Of a stretch of DNA of 50,896 bases, positions 48,682 to 50,896 are shown in pieces (the first letter of the stretch is position 1; each line of letters opens with the position of its first letter). The notes under the pieces are model-generated. The model saw only the letters and a list, made by a program, of their open reading frames with translations, was not told the origin of the DNA and searched no databases. Origin of the DNA: ANME-2 cluster archaeon (GTDB lineage: Archaea; Halobacteriota; Methanosarcinia; Methanosarcinales; Methanocomedenaceae); NCBI GenBank assembly GCA_019429385.1, contig JAHYIS010000014.1, positions 1-50,896 of the forward strand. The letters run 5' to 3'. Both the position numbers and the translations under genes were made by a program.

Positions 48682-49086
48682 ATGACCGATATTGCTACAA
48701 ATGTTCTGAAAAATGTCCTTTTACAGCACGATGAAATTGTAGCAGCATATTTATTCGGTTCCCATGCGAGAGGATATGCCAGAAACGACAGCGATATAGA
48801 TGTTGGGATATTACTTTCAGATGACCGGTCGGGTAGTGGAATGTATCCCATGCAGATCGCAAGAGAATTAAGAGATGCCTGTAAGACGAAACGGGACATA
48901 GATGTTAGAATACTGAATAATGGGACCTTGAGGTTTCTTCATCAGGTTTTAAAAGGCAAACTGTTGTTCTGCAGGGATGAAAAGAAAAGGATCGAGTTTG
49001 AAACTTCTGTGATCAGCAGGTATCTTGATTTTAAACCTATTTTTCAAGAGTATGATAGGATGCGTAAATTGAGGGTACTGCAATGA
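48682..49086 (+). CDS. MNT-type nucleotidyltransferase (MntA-like), without adjacent HEPN partner
   Basis: A 134-residue minimal nucleotidyltransferase with GSHARGYARNDSDIDVGI, the GSxxRG...DxD motif that binds Mg-ATP, and a third acidic residue in RDIDVRIL. MntA proteins AMPylate and silence HepT RNase toxins encoded next to them. No HEPN gene is seen on either side: PAC2 lies upstream and TrpRS downstream. It may be an orphan antitoxin, or its partner is elsewhere. The C-terminal part (EYDRMRKLRVLQ) is intact in length. Confidence 0.83.
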   Translation: MTDIATNVLKNVLLQHDEIVAAYLFGSHARGYARNDSDIDVGILLSDDRSGSGMYPMQIARELRDACKTKRDIDVRILNNGTLRFLHQVLKGKLLFCRDEKKRIEFETSVISRYLDFKPIFQEYDRMRKLRVLQ

Positions 49087-49155
49087 TAAGAGTCATGATA
49101 CTAATCCGGTAACAGAAACAATTATCTATCAACCGACTATTAATTCCCTCCAGAC

Positions 49156-50460
49156 ATGAATGAACTAAACCCCTGGAAATCCACCTCCATTGACGACTAC
49201 CAGAAACTGTTCGAAGAATTCGGGATATCCCGGTTTGACGAGCTGCTGCCCCTAATCAAGAATCCCCACCGCTTCATGCGCCGGGGTATCATCTTCGGGC
49301 ACCGCAGTTACGATTCTATAGTGGATGCCATGAACTCAGGGAAACCCTTTAGCGCCATGAGCGGATTCATGCCTTCGGGCCGCGTCCACCTGGGCCATAA
49401 GATGGTGATGGAGGAGATCATCTGGCACCAGCAGCAGGGCGGGACCGTGTTCATGGCCGTGGCTGATATGGAGGCACACAGTGTCAGGGGTATTTCGTGG
49501 GAAGATTGCAAACGTATCGGGGTAGAGGAATACATTCTCAGCCTCATCGCCCTGGGATTCGAGCCAGAAGGCGGTCGTATCTATTCCCAGTCCACCAGTC
49601 ATGAGGTCCGTGACCTGGCCTTTGAACTGGGTGTGAAGGCGAACTTTTCTGAGCTGAGTGCCATCTACGGATTCAATGGCGAGACCAATATCGCACACAT
49701 GGTCTCAGCCACCGTGCAGAGTGCTGATATCCTGCACCCTCAACTTCAGGAGTTCGGAGGACCGCGCCCGGTAGTTATTCCGGTAGGTGCGGACCAGGAC
49801 CCCCATATCAGGCTGACCAGGGGTCTGGCCGATAAGGTGAACATGTTCCATGTGTTCCAAAAGGACGGGTTGGTTAAGATATATTCCAAATCGGCACCAG
49901 AGAAGGCATTTAAGACCCTTGCAAAACGTCTTAGCGTAGATTTTGATGACAGTGGTATAACAATGTTCCAGGGACATATCGATGTGAAAGGCGATATCGG
50001 CCATGTCCGGGATGCGGTCAGGGATGTGGAACTGCTGGTTGGAGGTTATGCATTCTTACCCCCTGCCTCAACGTACCACAAGTTCATGACCGGGTTGCAG
50101 GGGGGAAAGATGAGCAGCAGCATACCTGACAGTATCATTGCCCTGGCCGAGGAGCCTAAGGCTGCTGGCAAGAAGGTAATGCGTGCCAAGACCGGCGGGC
50201 GCATGACGCTGGAAGAGCAAAAAGAGCAGGGTGGCGAACCTGATAAGTGTACCGTGTATGAATTGATGCTCTACCATCTGGTGGAGGACGATAACGAGGT
50301 GCTGGAGGTCAAACAGCAGTGCCTTGCCGGGGATTTGATGTGCGGTACCTGCAAGAAGCGGGCAGCAGGGCTTATGGAAGAGTTCCTGGTCGACCACCAG
50401 AAGAAGCGTGAGGCTGCAAAGAAGCGGTTGCCCGAGTTCGGGATCGACTACAGGTTCTGA
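49156..50460 (+). CDS. trpS: Tryptophanyl-tRNA synthetase
   Basis: A 434-residue archaeal/eukaryal-type class Ic synthetase. The HIGH-like motif is PSGRVHLGH (about residues 74-82) and the KMSKS motif is GGKMSSSIP (about 314-322). The [24 protein letters not shown] segment lies between them. The C-terminal region has a CxxC ([10 protein letters not shown]). It charges tRNA-Trp. No ribosome binding site is obvious before ATG 49156, so leaderless translation is possible. Its last 13 nt overlap the convergent gene. Confidence 0.95.
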   Translation: MNELNPWKSTSIDDYQKLFEEFGISRFDELLPLIKNPHRFMRRGIIFGHRSYDSIVDAMNSGKPFSAMSGFMPSGRVHLGHKMVMEEIIWHQQQGGTVFMAVADMEAHSVRGISWEDCKRIGVEEYILSLIALGFEPEGGRIYSQSTSHEVRDLAFELGVKANFSELSAIYGFNGETNIAHMVSATVQSADILHPQLQEFGGPRPVVIPVGADQDPHIRLTRGLADKVNMFHVFQKDGLVKIYSKSAPEKAFKTLAKRLSVDFDDSGITMFQGHIDVKGDIGHVRDAVRDVELLVGGYAFLPPASTYHKFMTGLQGGKMSSSIPDSIIALAEEPKAAGKKVMRAKTGGRMTLEEQKEQGGEPDKCTVYELMLYHLVEDDNEVLEVKQQCLAGDLMCGTCKKRAAGLMEEFLVDHQKKREAAKKRLPEFGIDYRF

Positions 50461-50753
50461 TACTCTTTTTCATGTATCTTTTTCATCAGGCCGTTCAGGG
50501 TATTGAACGAGCGGGTGGTTACCATCATCTCTTTGCCGAACAGGTCTTGGAGTACTGCCTGGATGCGCAGTCCGACTTCAGCATAGTGGATGCCTGTCTT
50601 CACGAAGATGATGTTGTCAGGTTTGTACAGGTCAATGATGCGCAGGCTGTCGTCCTCGATATCCATCAGCCGGGTTTGCATCTCTTCTACGGTTATGCGG
50701 TTGCGACCGAACATGTTCAGCCCTCTGATAAATGCCACTCCGAGTTGTGCCAT
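50448..50753 (-). CDS. DUF1697-like protein, short
   Basis: A 101-residue protein with the DUF1697 N-terminal pattern ([20 protein letters not shown], then [18 protein letters not shown]). Usual family members are about 170-180 residues, so this has roughly the first half and ends cleanly at TAG 50448. Function is unknown. It has no ribosome binding site, but CATATATAC lies at leaderless spacing upstream of ATG 50753. It overlaps the 3' end of trpS by 13 nt in antisense. Nothing further is seen in 50754-50896 except A/T-rich sequence. Confidence 0.7.
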   Translation of the reverse strand: MAQLGVAFIRGLNMFGRNRITVEEMQTRLMDIEDDSLRIIDLYKPDNIIFVKTGIHYAEVGLRIQAVLQDLFGKEMMVTTRSFNTLNGLMKKIHEKEYQNL

Positions 50754-50896
50754 AGAAGTGTGTCTTATTCTGCCGGTATATATGAATATTGAAGGAGTGC
50801 GAGTGCAACAGTGTCGATCACTCTGTCCATTTCTCAGATAAGAATCATAAATTTTAAATATCTTAGCCCAATCCCCTAGCCCTTAGAACAGGTGAT

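Overview
The window reads as chromosomal DNA of a euryarchaeon, most likely from the Methanosarcinales / ANME-2 (Methanoperedens-like) neighbourhood. The support is a set of archaeal families: KEOPS subunit Cgi121, the Rnl3-type RNA ligase, a TrmB-family regulator, DUF166, a PAC2 proteasome chaperone, FprA flavodiiron protein, neelaredoxin-type superoxide reductase, a CooS-type protein, a five-heme cytochrome c and archaeal TrpRS. Promoters look archaeal: TATA boxes lie 25-30 nt before several start codons that have no ribosome binding site. No methanogenesis gene is present, so the lineage is an inference. I see no rRNA, tRNA or CRISPR array.

Layout. (1) 1-6655: the end of one gene, a DUF302 protein, then a leftward block of five CBS-domain proteins (18 CBS motifs in all) ending in an RNA ligase and an EngB-like GTPase. 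(2) 6656-11640: a branched-chain-amino-acid-type ABC transporter split into two convergent transcripts, livK-livH-livM rightward and livG-livF leftward, overlapping by 26 nt. (3) 11780-14258: moaD-moeA, Cgi121 and a small membrane protein. (4) 14292-19994, leftward: aconitase, a large coiled-coil protein with internal repeats and a C-terminal membrane anchor, an MFS exporter and a NADAR protein.

(5) 20272-33011: a type I restriction-modification locus expanded into a defence island. The order is hsdM (frameshifted), a small ORF, a GxxExxY (PD-(D/E)XK) gene inside terminal inverted repeats, hsdS, a GHKL-ATPase/nuclease protein, a DUF262-DUF1524 (GmrSD-like) protein, RhuM, a toxin-antitoxin pair and hsdR. 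Broken copies of hsdS ends mark the joints: 5' ends before the inverted-repeat elements, and 3' ends after each of the three large cargo genes. These look like scars of repeated cassette insertion.

(6) 33365-45373: an almost uninterrupted leftward oxygen-defence, iron-sulfur and sulfur-transfer region. It holds desulforedoxin, AhpD-like protein, superoxide reductase, five-heme cytochrome, TusA, DsrE, a NifS that has lost its PLP lysine, a NifU-thioredoxin-reductase fusion that has lost the CxxC pair, rubrerythrin, flavodoxin, nitroreductase, DUF2892, YHS, a ferritin-like protein, FprA, a ferredoxin:thioredoxin reductase catalytic chain, and a CooS homologue with a Cys-to-Glu change at the active cluster. 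A divergent TrmB-family regulator at 45535 faces it across a short region with repeated operator-like sites. (7) 46370-50753: DUF166, a VapBC pair, PAC2, a lone MNT nucleotidyltransferase, TrpRS and a short DUF1697-like gene.

The observations I rate highest are the hsdS scars with the inverted-repeat cassette, the set of altered sulfur/Fe-S enzymes (PLP-less NifS plus CxxC-less NifU-TrxR with TusA/DsrE), and the altered CooS cluster beside oxygen-defence genes.
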